Shown: positions 8,512 to 16,473, counted from the first letter of the stretch. The stretch is 64,000 nucleotides of DNA from Pseudomonas palleroniana (GCF_003031675.1 NZ_PYWX01000071.1:62001-126000); one strand, 5' to 3'. A program made the numbers and translations. The notes: generated from the letters alone by a model not told the origin.

Positions 8512-8725
8512 GTGAAAGATGGCGAAGGTTACTTTCGAGCAATCCGAGAAGACTTCCCGGAGCAATTTGAAGAGCTTTGCCGTGTCCAGGATGAACTTGG
8601 CCCAGGCTCATACCTGCATCGCGACCGCAAGACCAATAGCCGTTTCTCTCTACGTAACCTTCCGCCTGGTAAACCCCACCGAAACGAGATGCTACCAGCT
8701 TGCTCTTTTTTTGCGAGATAGCTGA
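8512..8725 (+). pseudogene. 3' remnant resembling a phage PAPS-reductase-like gene
   Basis: Directly after the YejK-like part, in frame with it, comes DFPEQFEELCRVQDELGPGS, then YLHRDRK, PPGKPHRNEMLPACSFF. From memory this pattern resembles the C-terminus of phage phosphoadenosine-phosphosulfate reductase-like proteins, where the last motif continues CSFFCE. Adding one T to the run of seven T at about 8705-8711 would give exactly CSFFCEIAES. I infer a deletion joint between two phage genes plus a frameshift. The family assignment is tentative. Confidence 0.4.
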
Positions 8726-8734
8726 GTCCAACTA

Positions 8735-10201
8735 TCAACAGAGCACTGCGGACATAACGTCGGGCTCAGCGATAGCTGGTGTAGGGTGAACGATCTGAGC
8801 CTTCAATTTGCGATGCAGAACACGATGACAGTTGGCACACAGGCAGCGCAATTGATCGAGGGTTGTCTTGTGCTGCTCGCCCATATCTGCGACCTGTATC
8901 GCCTCATGATGAACTTCAATACAAGCCACACCAAAATCGCCATACGCTTCGATAGGATCTGTTCCGCACTCCTCGCAGAAAAGCCGGCCATGCTGCTTGA
9001 TAAATGAAGCTTTCTTGGCTCTAGACAAACCCGGTGAGCGTTCACGTTTCAGGTGATACACCAGCTTAACTTGGCCCTCGGCCCACTCTCTATCCTCTGT
9101 GTCATTGGGTATTTCAAGCGCCTCAACTGGCTCACCTTTCGGGACAATTTTGTAACCCGCTGCTTCCAGCAGTTCGAAACAAACAGTTCCCTTGCCCGCG
9201 GTGAAGTGGCGAGGCTTGAGAGTGAACCCTAGAGCGGCTGTTGCAGCAAGTCCAAACACCTGCTTCGGTGCGAGTCGTTTCCCTTCATCAACCAACAAAT
9301 CATAATCAATCGACGGCCAAAACTCCTCCGAGGTCGCGCCCTGGAGCAAACTTTGCACTGCCTCCCAAATATACTCAGGGGTTACACTGCGTAATTGCTC
9401 TGCAGGCAAACGGCGGCGATCCTCCCCTGGCACATTCACTTGTGACGGAGCTGTAACCCGAATTGTTGTCAACGCTTTCAAATCGCGATCCGCTACCAGA
9501 CCCAGAATCACTCCACCTAATGTTGGAGAAATACTTGCGAGGTAACATCCCTGATTTCCATCGCCATTTTTCTGTAATGGGGAATGCTTCTCTGGCAGAA
9601 GGTCCGCTAAAGCATCTAAGTGTAATTTTGGAGAAATCGGATGATCCAACCTGGCCCACATGATCGGCACCATCCAGCCAAGAGCTTGCCAGTATTCAGC
9701 AGCCTGCCAATGACTGTCGGGGATAGGCTCTTCGCGGTGTGCATCCGAAGCAACGCCTACTGCCTTTATTAGCCCATCCGCATACGAAATTACTACGTCA
9801 CCGGGACTCACGAGAGTGAGGTTCAGATACGTCTGGTTGGCCACACCATTACGCTTTTCTTTTGGAGACCAAATATATCCCCCAGCGTACTCATCTAGAT
9901 GAGTTTGCTTATGATTAACCCACCAGTAGCGCCGCATGGGCTTTGCCGAGCGATTTGAGGTTCGGTGAAAAACTGCGGTTTCATTTGTCCTGTCAACCGA
10001 CTCACATTCCCAGCCAGCAGCGATCCAAAGGTGAGCCCAAGTGTGGCTGTCCTCCGTACGCGAGTTAGCCCACCAAGCGTCATGGTTTCGTGCACTGGGT
10101 GGCAGCCCATTGACTAGCGCATCGATCTGACCGAATGAAAGTTGGACAGAGTCCTGGACCTGGGCTTTCAGATAGTCTGCTAAAGGCGCGTATTTACTCA
10201 C
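8735..10201 (-). CDS. predicted Type IV (modification-dependent) restriction endonuclease: DUF7662-like/EVE-like/ScoMcrA-like/HNH
   Basis: A 488-residue four-part protein. Residues 3-65 (YAPLADYL ... QIDALVNGLPPSA ... WAHLWIAAGW) look like the small DUF7662 domain found on restriction proteins. Residues 91-265 have an EVE/PUA-like pattern (RYWWVNHKQTHLDEYAGGYI, SPGDVVISYADGLIKAVGV), a module that reads modified bases. Residues 295-355 (YDLLVDEGKRLAPKQVFGLA, FTAGKGTVCFELLEAAGY) resemble the head domain of ScoMcrA. Residues 400-467 are an HNH nuclease with Cys409/Cys412, the catalytic IEVHHE at 429-433 and LCANCHRVLH at 454-463. EVE-HNH and McrA-type enzymes cut DNA carrying modified cytosine or phosphorothioate. 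No methylase is nearby, as expected for Type IV. All key residues are present and the gene looks intact. Confidence 0.75.
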   Translation of the reverse strand: MSKYAPLADYLKAQVQDSVQLSFGQIDALVNGLPPSARNHDAWWANSRTEDSHTWAHLWIAAGWECESVDRTNETAVFHRTSNRSAKPMRRYWWVNHKQTHLDEYAGGYIWSPKEKRNGVANQTYLNLTLVSPGDVVISYADGLIKAVGVASDAHREEPIPDSHWQAAEYWQALGWMVPIMWARLDHPISPKLHLDALADLLPEKHSPLQKNGDGNQGCYLASISPTLGGVILGLVADRDLKALTTIRVTAPSQVNVPGEDRRRLPAEQLRSVTPEYIWEAVQSLLQGATSEEFWPSIDYDLLVDEGKRLAPKQVFGLAATAALGFTLKPRHFTAGKGTVCFELLEAAGYKIVPKGEPVEALEIPNDTEDREWAEGQVKLVYHLKRERSPGLSRAKKASFIKQHGRLFCEECGTDPIEAYGDFGVACIEVHHEAIQVADMGEQHKTTLDQLRCLCANCHRVLHRKLKAQIVHPTPAIAEPDVMSAVLC

Positions 10202-10336
10202 TGCTCACCTCCTTGTTTGAAGGTGGAAGCATATTGACATCATCTACCAACCGCAACAGCCTCAGCGCGCCGCAATGGCAGCGCTGGCACCCGCCAACGC
10301 CCCCTGACGCTCCGAAGAGCGCCAATCACACGACGC

Positions 10337-10582
10337 CTAACCCCTTATCAGGTTGTGTTGTTTTGCTGCGAACGTTGAAAGGTTTGGTACGTCACCTGTT
10401 GCCCGATTGGTTGCAATCCAAATCCGTGTCGCCTCTACCTCGAGGCTCTGTTTATTTGCATCCAGCTCAGCCAGAAGAGTTCCAGATATCCGATACCGGC
10501 CACATCCGGCGCAGTTCCAATCCTGATAATCGCCAAGTGGAGCAATGTCCTCAGCTGGTTCATTGCAAATTCGACATGCCAT
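10337..10582 (-). CDS. small zinc-ribbon protein
   Basis: An 81-residue protein starting ACRICNEPAEDI with CxxC at residues 3-6 and a second pair (WNCAGCGRYRISG) about 22 residues later, the spacing of a zinc ribbon. The rest is a helical tail with ELDANKQSLEVEATRIWIA. I choose the ATG at 10582, eight bases after AGGAG; the frame is open further upstream but those residues lack sense. It is on the same strand as the nuclease gene, 135 bp upstream of it. Function unknown; a DNA- or protein-binding partner of the nuclease is conceivable but not shown. Confidence 0.6.
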   Translation of the reverse strand: MACRICNEPAEDIAPLGDYQDWNCAGCGRYRISGTLLAELDANKQSLEVEATRIWIATNRATGDVPNLSTFAAKQHNLIRG

Positions 10583-10745
10583 TTTCTGAACTCCTTGTGA
10601 ATGACCATTCAACTCTAGCTGATCCCTCACCACACGCCACCGCCCGGGCATGGCCCGACGATTACTAACGTGGAAACTAAAATGCTCGTTTTTTTATCCG
10701 AACACTGTGACCTTCATCAGATTCTTCTGAGTAGATATCGAAGAC

Positions 10746-11264
10746 CTAAACGCCTTTTAGGCCACTTACCTTTCTATAACTAACTTCAAGTTCATATTTT
10801 TGAAAAATGCCACTCAAATCATCCAAAAAGAACCCTCTAACAACATCCCTGTGTAGGGGCTCTAAATGCATAGGATATCTATCAACACCATCACTACTCA
10901 GGTGAACAACTACTCCATCACAATAATTTCCAAAGTTTCTAATTTCAAAATTCTCCATCCAGTCCCCTTGTATCTGGAGGGCACCTAAATATTTAAGCTC
11001 CAATAGAGGTTCAAGCGATCGTTCGTAATGGCGCAAATTTTCTTGCTGTGCTTCGACAAGAGCCTTCTGTTGGTCGACTGAATCTTTCAATTCAGTCGCC
11101 TGCATTTGGAGCGCTTTAGAGCTTATTTTTAGTTCTCTACCCTGCTGTACGTAACCCAAAACCAACCACAGAAAAGCGACTGGACCAAACACCCCAGCTG
11201 ACAAATCCCCGATTGCATTCAATTCCAACTTTATCAGCTCATCGAATCGCGCCCCCATAATCAA
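10746..11264 (-). CDS. membrane-anchored coiled-coil hypothetical protein
   Basis: A 172-residue protein with one N-terminal membrane span (about residues 22-40, AGVFGPVAFLWLVLGYVQQG), then a coiled coil at about 42-85 (SSKALQMQATELKDSVDQQK, AQQENLRHYERSLEP), then a predicted beta-rich domain (FEIRNFGNYCDGVVVHLSSD, ELEVSYRKVSG). No family is recognised. The DNA is much richer in A+T than the core genes. It is on the same strand as the zinc-ribbon and nuclease genes and lies between them and the integrase remnant. Confidence 0.6.
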   Translation of the reverse strand: MIMGARFDELIKLELNAIGDLSAGVFGPVAFLWLVLGYVQQGRELKISSKALQMQATELKDSVDQQKALVEAQQENLRHYERSLEPLLELKYLGALQIQGDWMENFEIRNFGNYCDGVVVHLSSDGVDRYPMHLEPLHRDVVRGFFLDDLSGIFQKYELEVSYRKVSGLKGV

Positions 11265-11293
11265 AATTGCGCCGCCTATATATAACGCTGTGA

Positions 11294-11921
11294 ATCAACA
11301 TAGCCCGGGAGTGGGGGCTCACCCAGCGCGAGAACCCCTGTCAGGGGGTAAGAAAGAACAAGGAGACGCCACGCGACTACTATGCCAATGCCGTGGTTTG
11401 GGATGCGGTGTACGGGATGGCTGGGCCTGAACTCAGGGAAGCGATGGATCTGGGCTACCTCACCGGTCAACGCCCGGCTGACGTGATCGCCATGCGCAGT
11501 GACGACGTGGATGGTGATTACTTCCTGGTCACACAGGGAAAAACGGGGCTTAAGCTCAGGATCTTGATGCGCACAAAGGAAGGGGAAAACAGCCTGGGAA
11601 GGCTAGTTCGGGAAATTTCAGAGAGGAATGCCGCCCACCCTTCAAAATATCTGCTGATCAACAAGCATGGGAAAAGGATGACGAAGGGGATGTTGCGCCT
11701 GGGATAAGGCACGAGAGATGGCTTGCGAGAAAGCTATCGAACAAGGAGATCCGACGCTCGCTGCAAAGATCAGTGGGTTTCAGTTCCGAGATATTCGACC
11801 CAAAGCGGCATCGGAAATCGTGGATATCGGCGACGCAAGCCTGCTGCTTGGTCATAGCAATCAGGAAATCACAAAGCGCGTTTACAGACGGCTCGGCGCC
11901 ACTGCGAAGCCGTCAAAATAG
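11294..11921 (+). pseudogene. tyrosine-family phage integrase, 5'-truncated and frameshifted
   Basis: Homology starts without a start codon at AREWGLTQRENP, just after an in-frame TGA at 11291. It runs through KETPRDYYANAVVWDAVY and LGYLTGQRPADVIAM (the first catalytic Arg) to a stop at 11705. One base is missing there: the next frame begins DKAREMACEKA and continues through FQFRDIRPKAASEI and LLGHSNQEITKRVYRR, with the catalytic Tyr. The N-terminal arm-binding half is gone, so no active enzyme is made. The 3' end lies 115 bp from the 3' end of tRNA-Ser, the usual place for an island integrase. Confidence 0.8.
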
Positions 11922-11936
11922 AAAAGTTCTGGAACG

Positions 11937-11957
11937 GTTCCATAATAGTTATGGAAC
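11937..11957. repeat. perfect 9-bp inverted repeat after the integrase
   Basis: GTTCCATAA, spacer TAG, TTATGGAAC. It starts 15 bp after the integrase stop codon and lies between it and the tRNA. No T-run follows, so it is not a typical terminator. It could be a protein-binding site or a leftover of the attachment region. Confidence 0.45.
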
Positions 11958-11997
11958 GCCGAGCAAACACCAGCCCGCGACAGCCAACGCCCAGAAA

Positions 11998-12024
11998 CAC
12001 AAAAGCCCCGCTTTCGCGAGGCTT
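11998..12024 (-). terminator. terminator for tRNA-Ser, minus strand
   Basis: The stem AGCCTCGC/GCGGGGCT closes over a GAAA-type loop and is followed on the minus strand by TTTTGTG. It begins 13 bases beyond the tRNA 3' end, the expected distance for its terminator. Confidence 0.6.
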
Positions 12025-12036
12025 TCGTCTGAATGT

Positions 12037-12127
12037 TGGCGGGAAACCAGGGATTCGAACCCTGGGAACGCTATTAACGTTCGCCGGTTTTCAAGACCGG
12101 TGCATTCAACCACTCTGCCAATTTCCC
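12037..12127 (-). tRNA. tRNA-Ser(UGA)
   Basis: A class II tRNA with a long variable arm (GAACGTTAATAGCGTTC). The acceptor GGGAAA pairs with TTTCCC, the anticodon arm is CCGGTCTTGAAAACCGG with anticodon TGA, the T arm is CCAGGGTTCGAATCCCTGG, the discriminator is G and CCA is encoded. It reads UCA and wobble UCN serine codons. Its 3' end faces the integrase remnant, making it the likely attachment site of the island to the left. Confidence 0.95.
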
Positions 12128-12280
12128 TTTTGCGCCACAGGAACAATAGTAGCCCTTCCTGCGTCAGCGGGCGCCATAATACCCGAATGAAACACACTGT
12201 CAAACTCTCGCCATAGCTTGTTACAGAGCGTCTGTTATGATCTTTGCGACTGAACGTTTCAAAACTGAAGGAGTGTCGCC

Positions 12281-12952
12281 ATGCGCGAACAGAATTACGC
12301 AGTGAATGGCAACGCGCAGGCTGAGCAGCTTGAAGTCAGCCGCGTGTTGCGCAACACCTATGGCTTGCTCGCCCTGACCCTCGCATTCAGCGGCGTGATG
12401 GCGTATGTGGCGCAGCAGATGCGGGTGGGTTACCCCAATATCTTTGTCGTGCTGATCGGCTTCTATGGCCTGTTCTTCCTGACCAACAAGCTGCGTGACT
12501 CGGCCTGGGGCCTGGTCTCTGCGTTTGCCTTGACCGGTTTCATGGGCTTTATTCTCGGCCCGATCCTGAACCGTTACCTGGGCATGGCCGGCGGCGCTGA
12601 AGTGGTCAGCTCGGCGTTTGCCATGACGGCTCTGGTATTTGGTGGTCTGTCGGCCTATGTGTTGATCAGCCGCAAGGACATGAGTTTCCTGGGTGGTTTC
12701 ATTACCGCAGGTTTCTTCGTGCTGCTGGCGGCCGTGGTAGCGGGCATGTTCTTCCAGATCAGCGGCTTGCAACTGGCGATCAGCGCAGGTTTTGTGCTGT
12801 TCTCCTCCGTGTGCATCCTGTTCCAGACCAGCGCCATCATCCACGGCGGTGAGCGTAACTACATCATGGCGACCATCAGCCTGTATGTGTCGATCTACAA
12901 CCTGTTCATCAGCCTGTTGCAGATCTTCGGCATCATGGGTCGCGATGACTGA
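12281..12952 (+). CDS. yccA: Bax inhibitor-1/YccA family membrane protein
   Basis: A 223-residue polytopic membrane protein with about seven hydrophobic spans beginning at residue 28 (YGLLALTLAFSGVMAYVA) and a polar C-terminus after IISLYVSIYNLF-like sequence, the TMBIM/BI-1 layout. The E. coli homologue YccA interacts with the FtsH protease and protects SecY from degradation. The ribosome site AAGGAG lies nine bases before the ATG. It is monocistronic, next to tRNA-Ser, and ends at a bidirectional terminator shared with murB. Confidence 0.88.
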   Translation: MREQNYAVNGNAQAEQLEVSRVLRNTYGLLALTLAFSGVMAYVAQQMRVGYPNIFVVLIGFYGLFFLTNKLRDSAWGLVSAFALTGFMGFILGPILNRYLGMAGGAEVVSSAFAMTALVFGGLSAYVLISRKDMSFLGGFITAGFFVLLAAVVAGMFFQISGLQLAISAGFVLFSSVCILFQTSAIIHGGERNYIMATISLYVSIYNLFISLLQIFGIMGRDD

Positions 12953-12965
12953 TTGTTAGCACCCA

Positions 12966-13003
12966 AAAAAATGCCCCGTATCGCAAGATACGGGGCATAT
13001 TTG
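12966..13003. terminator. bidirectional terminator between yccA and murB
   Basis: A 12-bp perfect stem ATGCCCCGTATC/GATACGGGGCAT with a short loop, an A-run on the left and a T-rich stretch on the right. It serves both convergent genes. Confidence 0.75.
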
Positions 13004-13011
13004 TTTCAGGC

Positions 13012-14031
13012 TCAATACTGGTTGGGTTCCATCTCCAACTCGACCTTGAAGCGTTCAGCAATATCCTGCTGGATACGCAATGCCAGGTTCGCAATGTCCT
13101 GTCCGGTGGCCGTGCCATAGTTGACCAGCACCAGCGCCTGCATCTTGTGCACGCCCGCATCGCCCTCCCGAAAGCCCTTCCAGCCGGCTTTGTCGATCAG
13201 CCAGCCGGCGGCGAGCTTCATCTGCCCATCGGCCTGGGGGTATGCCACGAGGTCCGGGTAGCGCGCTTGTAGCTCTGCGGCCAATGCCTGGGACACCAGC
13301 GGGTTCTTGAAGAAGCTGCCAGCGTTGCCAAGCACCGCCGGGTCGGGCAGTTTCTCGCGGCGAATGCTGCAGATCGCACGACTGACGTCACTGGCCGTGG
13401 CCTCGATGATCCCCTGCGCGGCCAGGCGCTGTTGCACTGGGCCGTAGTCGAGTTTCAGGTGCTGGGTTCGGCTGAGGGCAAAACGCACTCGCAAGATCAG
13501 CCAGCGCCCGGTCTCGTGCTTGAACAGGCTGTCGCGGTAGGCGAAGTTGCATTCGTCCAGACTGAACTCCCGTAGTTCGCCGGTATGACGATCCAGGGCC
13601 GTCAGGCCGGCAAATACGTCCTTGATCTCCACGCCGTAGGCGCCGATGTTCTGCATCGGGGCCGCACCGACGGTGCCAGGGATCAGGCTGAGATTTTCCA
13701 GGCCGCAAAAACCCTGCTCCAGGGTCCACAGCACAAAGGGGTGCCAGACCTCCCCGGCCTCGGCTTCCACCACCACGTGCACACCGTCATCGTGCAACAC
13801 CCGGATACCCTGGGTCGCCATACGCAAGACCAAGGCAGGAATGTCGCGGGTCAACAGCAAGTTGCTGCCGCCACCGATCACCAGCAACGGCACCGCGTGC
13901 GCGCCAGCATAGGCCAGTGCTTCACGGACATCCGCATCGCTGCGGGCTTCGGCAAACAGTTGCGCACGCACATCAATGCCGAAGCTGTTGAATGGCTTGA
14001 GCGATACCTGCGCAAGCACTTGCAAGGTCAT
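13012..14031 (-). CDS. murB: UDP-N-acetylenolpyruvoylglucosamine reductase
   Basis: A 339-residue FAD enzyme that reduces UDP-GlcNAc-enolpyruvate to UDP-MurNAc with NADPH in the cytoplasm, the second committed step of peptidoglycan synthesis. The FAD_binding_4 region (VLVIGGGSNLLLT-like, here LLVIGGGSNLLLT near residue 50), YRDSLFK near 175 and the catalytic-serine motif GNAGSFFKNP near 235 are all present. The length fits the E. coli-like type I MurB. It is the last gene of a leftward operon and overlaps the phosphatase gene upstream by four bases. Confidence 0.97.
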   Translation of the reverse strand: MTLQVLAQVSLKPFNSFGIDVRAQLFAEARSDADVREALAYAGAHAVPLLVIGGGSNLLLTRDIPALVLRMATQGIRVLHDDGVHVVVEAEAGEVWHPFVLWTLEQGFCGLENLSLIPGTVGAAPMQNIGAYGVEIKDVFAGLTALDRHTGELREFSLDECNFAYRDSLFKHETGRWLILRVRFALSRTQHLKLDYGPVQQRLAAQGIIEATASDVSRAICSIRREKLPDPAVLGNAGSFFKNPLVSQALAAELQARYPDLVAYPQADGQMKLAAGWLIDKAGWKGFREGDAGVHKMQALVLVNYGTATGQDIANLALRIQQDIAERFKVELEMEPNQY

Positions 14032-14492
14032 AACCGCCCCTTTAATTCAATGACCAATAAATCGCAGGCTCGCTCGATCAGGTCCAGGACCCGTTCAAAC
14101 CCTTGTTCGCCTTCATAGTAAGGATCCGGTACTTCATCGACCTCGGCGCCATACCGGCGCAGGAACAAATCCACTTGCGCCCTGCCCTGGCCCGGTTGCA
14201 ACAGGTTGAGGTTGCGCAGGTTGCTGTGGTCCATGGCCAGGATCAAGTCATAACGCTCAAAGTCGGCGCGTGAAACCTGCTGGGCACGCTGGGCCGACAA
14301 GTCATAACCCCGTGCCAACGCCGCGCGCTGGCTACGCTGGTCAGGGGGATTGCCCACATGCCAGTGGCCAGTACCGGCCGATGCCACCTCAACCTGCCCT
14401 GCCAGCCCCGCTTCGCGCAATTTGTGGCGCAGTACGCCTTCGGCAGTCGGCGAGCGGCAGATATTGCCCAGGCAGACAAACAGAACTTCCAT
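14028..14492 (-). CDS. low-molecular-weight protein-tyrosine phosphatase
   Basis: A 154-residue LMW-PTP with the P-loop CLGNICRSP at residues 7-15 (nucleophile Cys plus the Arg that binds phosphate) and the general acid in DPYYEG near residue 121. It hydrolyses phosphotyrosine; in bacteria this family often acts on kinases of exopolysaccharide export. The ATG at 14492 overlaps the stop codon of kdsB by one base, and a GTG just before it is less likely. Its place between kdsB and murB is conserved in Pseudomonas. Confidence 0.92.
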   Translation of the reverse strand: MEVLFVCLGNICRSPTAEGVLRHKLREAGLAGQVEVASAGTGHWHVGNPPDQRSQRAALARGYDLSAQRAQQVSRADFERYDLILAMDHSNLRNLNLLQPGQGRAQVDLFLRRYGAEVDEVPDPYYEGEQGFERVLDLIERACDLLVIELKGRL

Positions 14493-15256
14493 CACGCCCC
14501 CAGCAGGCGACGGACGCGCTCAAGATCTTCAGGGGTATCGACACCAGCAGGCGGTGCTTCCAGGGCATCGCCCACATGGATGCGCACGCCATGCCAAAGA
14601 GCACGCAGTTGCTCCAGGGACTCGGTGTTTTCCAGCCAGCACGGGCCCCAATTGACGAAGTCATGCAGGAAACCGGCACGGTAGGCGTAAATGCCAATGT
14701 GGCGACGGTACGGCACGCCCTGCGGCAATACATCCGGCTGCCGGGCGAAGGCGTCGCGTGCCCAGGGCAAGGTCGAACGGCTGAAGGTCAGTGCCAGGCC
14801 ATTGATATCGCTGACCACTTTCACCACGTTCGGATTGAACAGGGTGTCGATGTCTTCAATGGGTTCGGCAAGGGTGGCCATGCGGGCTTCGCCATGGGCT
14901 GCCAGGTTGGCCGCCACCTGGTCGATCACACTGGGCGGAATCAACGGCTCATCACCTTGCACGTTGACCACGATGGCATCGGGCGCAAGGCCAAGCTGCG
15001 TGGCCACTTCGGCCAGGCGGTCGGTGCCGGAGTTATGGTCTTCGCGGGTCAACACCGCTTCGGCGCCAAAGCCTTGGCAGGCCGCGATGATACGCGGGTC
15101 GTCGGTCGCCACCACCACGCGTTCGGCGCTGCTTTTACTGGCCTGTTCCCATACCAGCTGGATCATCGGTTTGTTGCCGATCATTTGCAGCGGCTTGCCC
15201 GGCAGGCGGGTCGATGCATAACGCGAAGGAATGACAACGGTAAAGGCAGTGGTCAT
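14492..15256 (-). CDS. kdsB: 3-deoxy-manno-octulosonate cytidylyltransferase (CMP-KDO synthetase)
   Basis: A 254-residue cytoplasmic enzyme that activates KDO with CTP for transfer to lipid A. It shows the nucleotidyltransferase start VVIPSRYASTRLPGKPL, the NVQGDEPLI motif near residue 97 and the KDO-binding region RRHIGIYAYR near 186. The length is typical. It overlaps the Trm112-like gene by four bases, indicating translational coupling, and lpxK of the same pathway lies just upstream. Confidence 0.97.
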   Translation of the reverse strand: MTTAFTVVIPSRYASTRLPGKPLQMIGNKPMIQLVWEQASKSSAERVVVATDDPRIIAACQGFGAEAVLTREDHNSGTDRLAEVATQLGLAPDAIVVNVQGDEPLIPPSVIDQVAANLAAHGEARMATLAEPIEDIDTLFNPNVVKVVSDINGLALTFSRSTLPWARDAFARQPDVLPQGVPYRRHIGIYAYRAGFLHDFVNWGPCWLENTESLEQLRALWHGVRIHVGDALEAPPAGVDTPEDLERVRRLLGA

Positions 15257-15438
15257 TTATCCAGGCGCTCATCGGTCGTCAGGGTGCGGGCTTCGCTTTC
15301 CAGCATGACCGGGATGCCATCACGGATCGGGTAAGCCAGGCCAGCACCTTTGCTGATCAGCTCGGTTTTGTCGGCGCTGAGCTTGAGCGGGCCTTTGCAG
15401 ATCGGGCAAGCGAGGATGTCGAGCAATTTGGTGTCCAT
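15253..15438 (-). CDS. Trm112/YcaR family zinc-ribbon-like protein
   Basis: A 61-residue protein starting MDTKLLDILACPICKGPL, with the CPxC motif, and ending with GIPVMLESEARTL. It matches the YcaR/UPF0434 family, the bacterial relatives of the eukaryotic methyltransferase activator Trm112. The position between lpxK and kdsB is conserved across gammaproteobacteria. Its role in Pseudomonas is not established. Confidence 0.92.
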   Translation of the reverse strand: MDTKLLDILACPICKGPLKLSADKTELISKGAGLAYPIRDGIPVMLESEARTLTTDERLDK

Positions 15439-15462
15439 GAAGGTTTCCTGGAAAGAAGCGTT

Positions 15463-16473
15463 TTAAGGCAAGAGACGGTCGGGCAGCAGGCGCATCAGTT
15501 GCGTGTCGAACCAGGCGACAAACGCCGGCGACGGCGCCGCATCCACCGCAAGGTACCACCAGTCAGGCTGGGCAAAGGCGCGGCACTTCACCGCGTCCTT
15601 TTCGGTCATGACCAGCGGCAATGACGGCGTAAAATTCAAAACCTCGGCGCTATAGGGCGCGTGGTCGGCAAATGCATGGGGTATCGGCTGCCAGTGTAGC
15701 GTTTCAAGGGTATTGAAGAAACGTTGCGGATTGCCGATGCCGGCGACCGCGTGCACCGCCTGGCCCGGCGGAAAATAATCGATCGGCTGGCGTTCGCCTG
15801 TATTCAGGTTGATCAACGTGGTGGGCATCAGGCGGAAGGCAAAGCCGTCGTCACGATCCGCCACGGCGCCGTTGTAAAGCAACGCATCCACCCCCTGCAG
15901 ACGCTCCACGGGCTCGCGTAACGGCCCGGCAGGCAGGCAACGGCGGTTGCCAAGCCCCCGCGCAGCATCGATCAAAACCAGCTCCAGGTCGCGGGCCAGG
16001 CGGTAATGTTGCATTCCATCGTCTGAAAGGATCAGGTCCAGGGTTTCACTGGCCAGTAACGCCTTCACGGCGCGACTGCGATCAGGGTCGATCATCAACG
16101 GGACGCCGCACCGCTGCACGATCAACAACGGTTCGTCACCCGCCACCTCGGCGCTGTGGCCGGCGTCGACCCGCCAAGGCAATTGCGGCGGTTTGGCACC
16201 GTATCCACGACTGACGACCCCCACGCGCAAACCACTGCGCCGACAGTGCTCGATCAGCCACAGGATCAACGGCGTCTTGCCCGTGCCGCCCACGGTGATA
16301 TTACCGACCACCACCACCGGCACCGGTGATTGGTAGATGTCGCCCTCACCCGCCAGGAACCGTGCACGCTTGCGCTGCACCACTCGGCGATACAAGGACT
16401 CCAGCGGCCGCAACAGCGCGAGAGCCGGATGGCCCTCGTACCAGGCCTTGAGCAATCGATCGGATAAAGGCAT
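15463..16473 (-). CDS. lpxK: tetraacyldisaccharide 4'-kinase
   Basis: A 336-residue inner-membrane-associated kinase that phosphorylates the 4' position of the lipid A disaccharide to give lipid IVA. The P-loop VGNITVGGTGKTP is near residues 57-69, with SDDGMQHYRL near 150 and the C-terminal VMTEKDAVKC near 285. The hydrophobic N-terminal helix used for membrane docking is present. Its start overlaps the exbD stop by one base. Confidence 0.97.
   Translation of the reverse strand: MPLSDRLLKAWYEGHPALALLRPLESLYRRVVQRKRARFLAGEGDIYQSPVPVVVVGNITVGGTGKTPLILWLIEHCRRSGLRVGVVSRGYGAKPPQLPWRVDAGHSAEVAGDEPLLIVQRCGVPLMIDPDRSRAVKALLASETLDLILSDDGMQHYRLARDLELVLIDAARGLGNRRCLPAGPLREPVERLQGVDALLYNGAVADRDDGFAFRLMPTTLINLNTGERQPIDYFPPGQAVHAVAGIGNPQRFFNTLETLHWQPIPHAFADHAPYSAEVLNFTPSLPLVMTEKDAVKCRAFAQPDWWYLAVDAAPSPAFVAWFDTQLMRLLPDRLLP

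Noticed and set aside
8501..8738. Minus-strand small genes at the YejK-like 3' end
   Set aside because: The overlapping minus-strand frames have no family resemblance and no ribosome site, and lie antisense to the recognisable remnant.
12218..12241. Promoter TTGTTA/TATGAT before yccA
   Set aside because: The two hexamers are only 12 bases apart, too close for a sigma-70 promoter.
12221..12844. Long open frame antisense to yccA (207 codons)
   Set aside because: It is a shadow of the GC-rich yccA codons: low-complexity His/Gln/Glu composition and no ribosome site.
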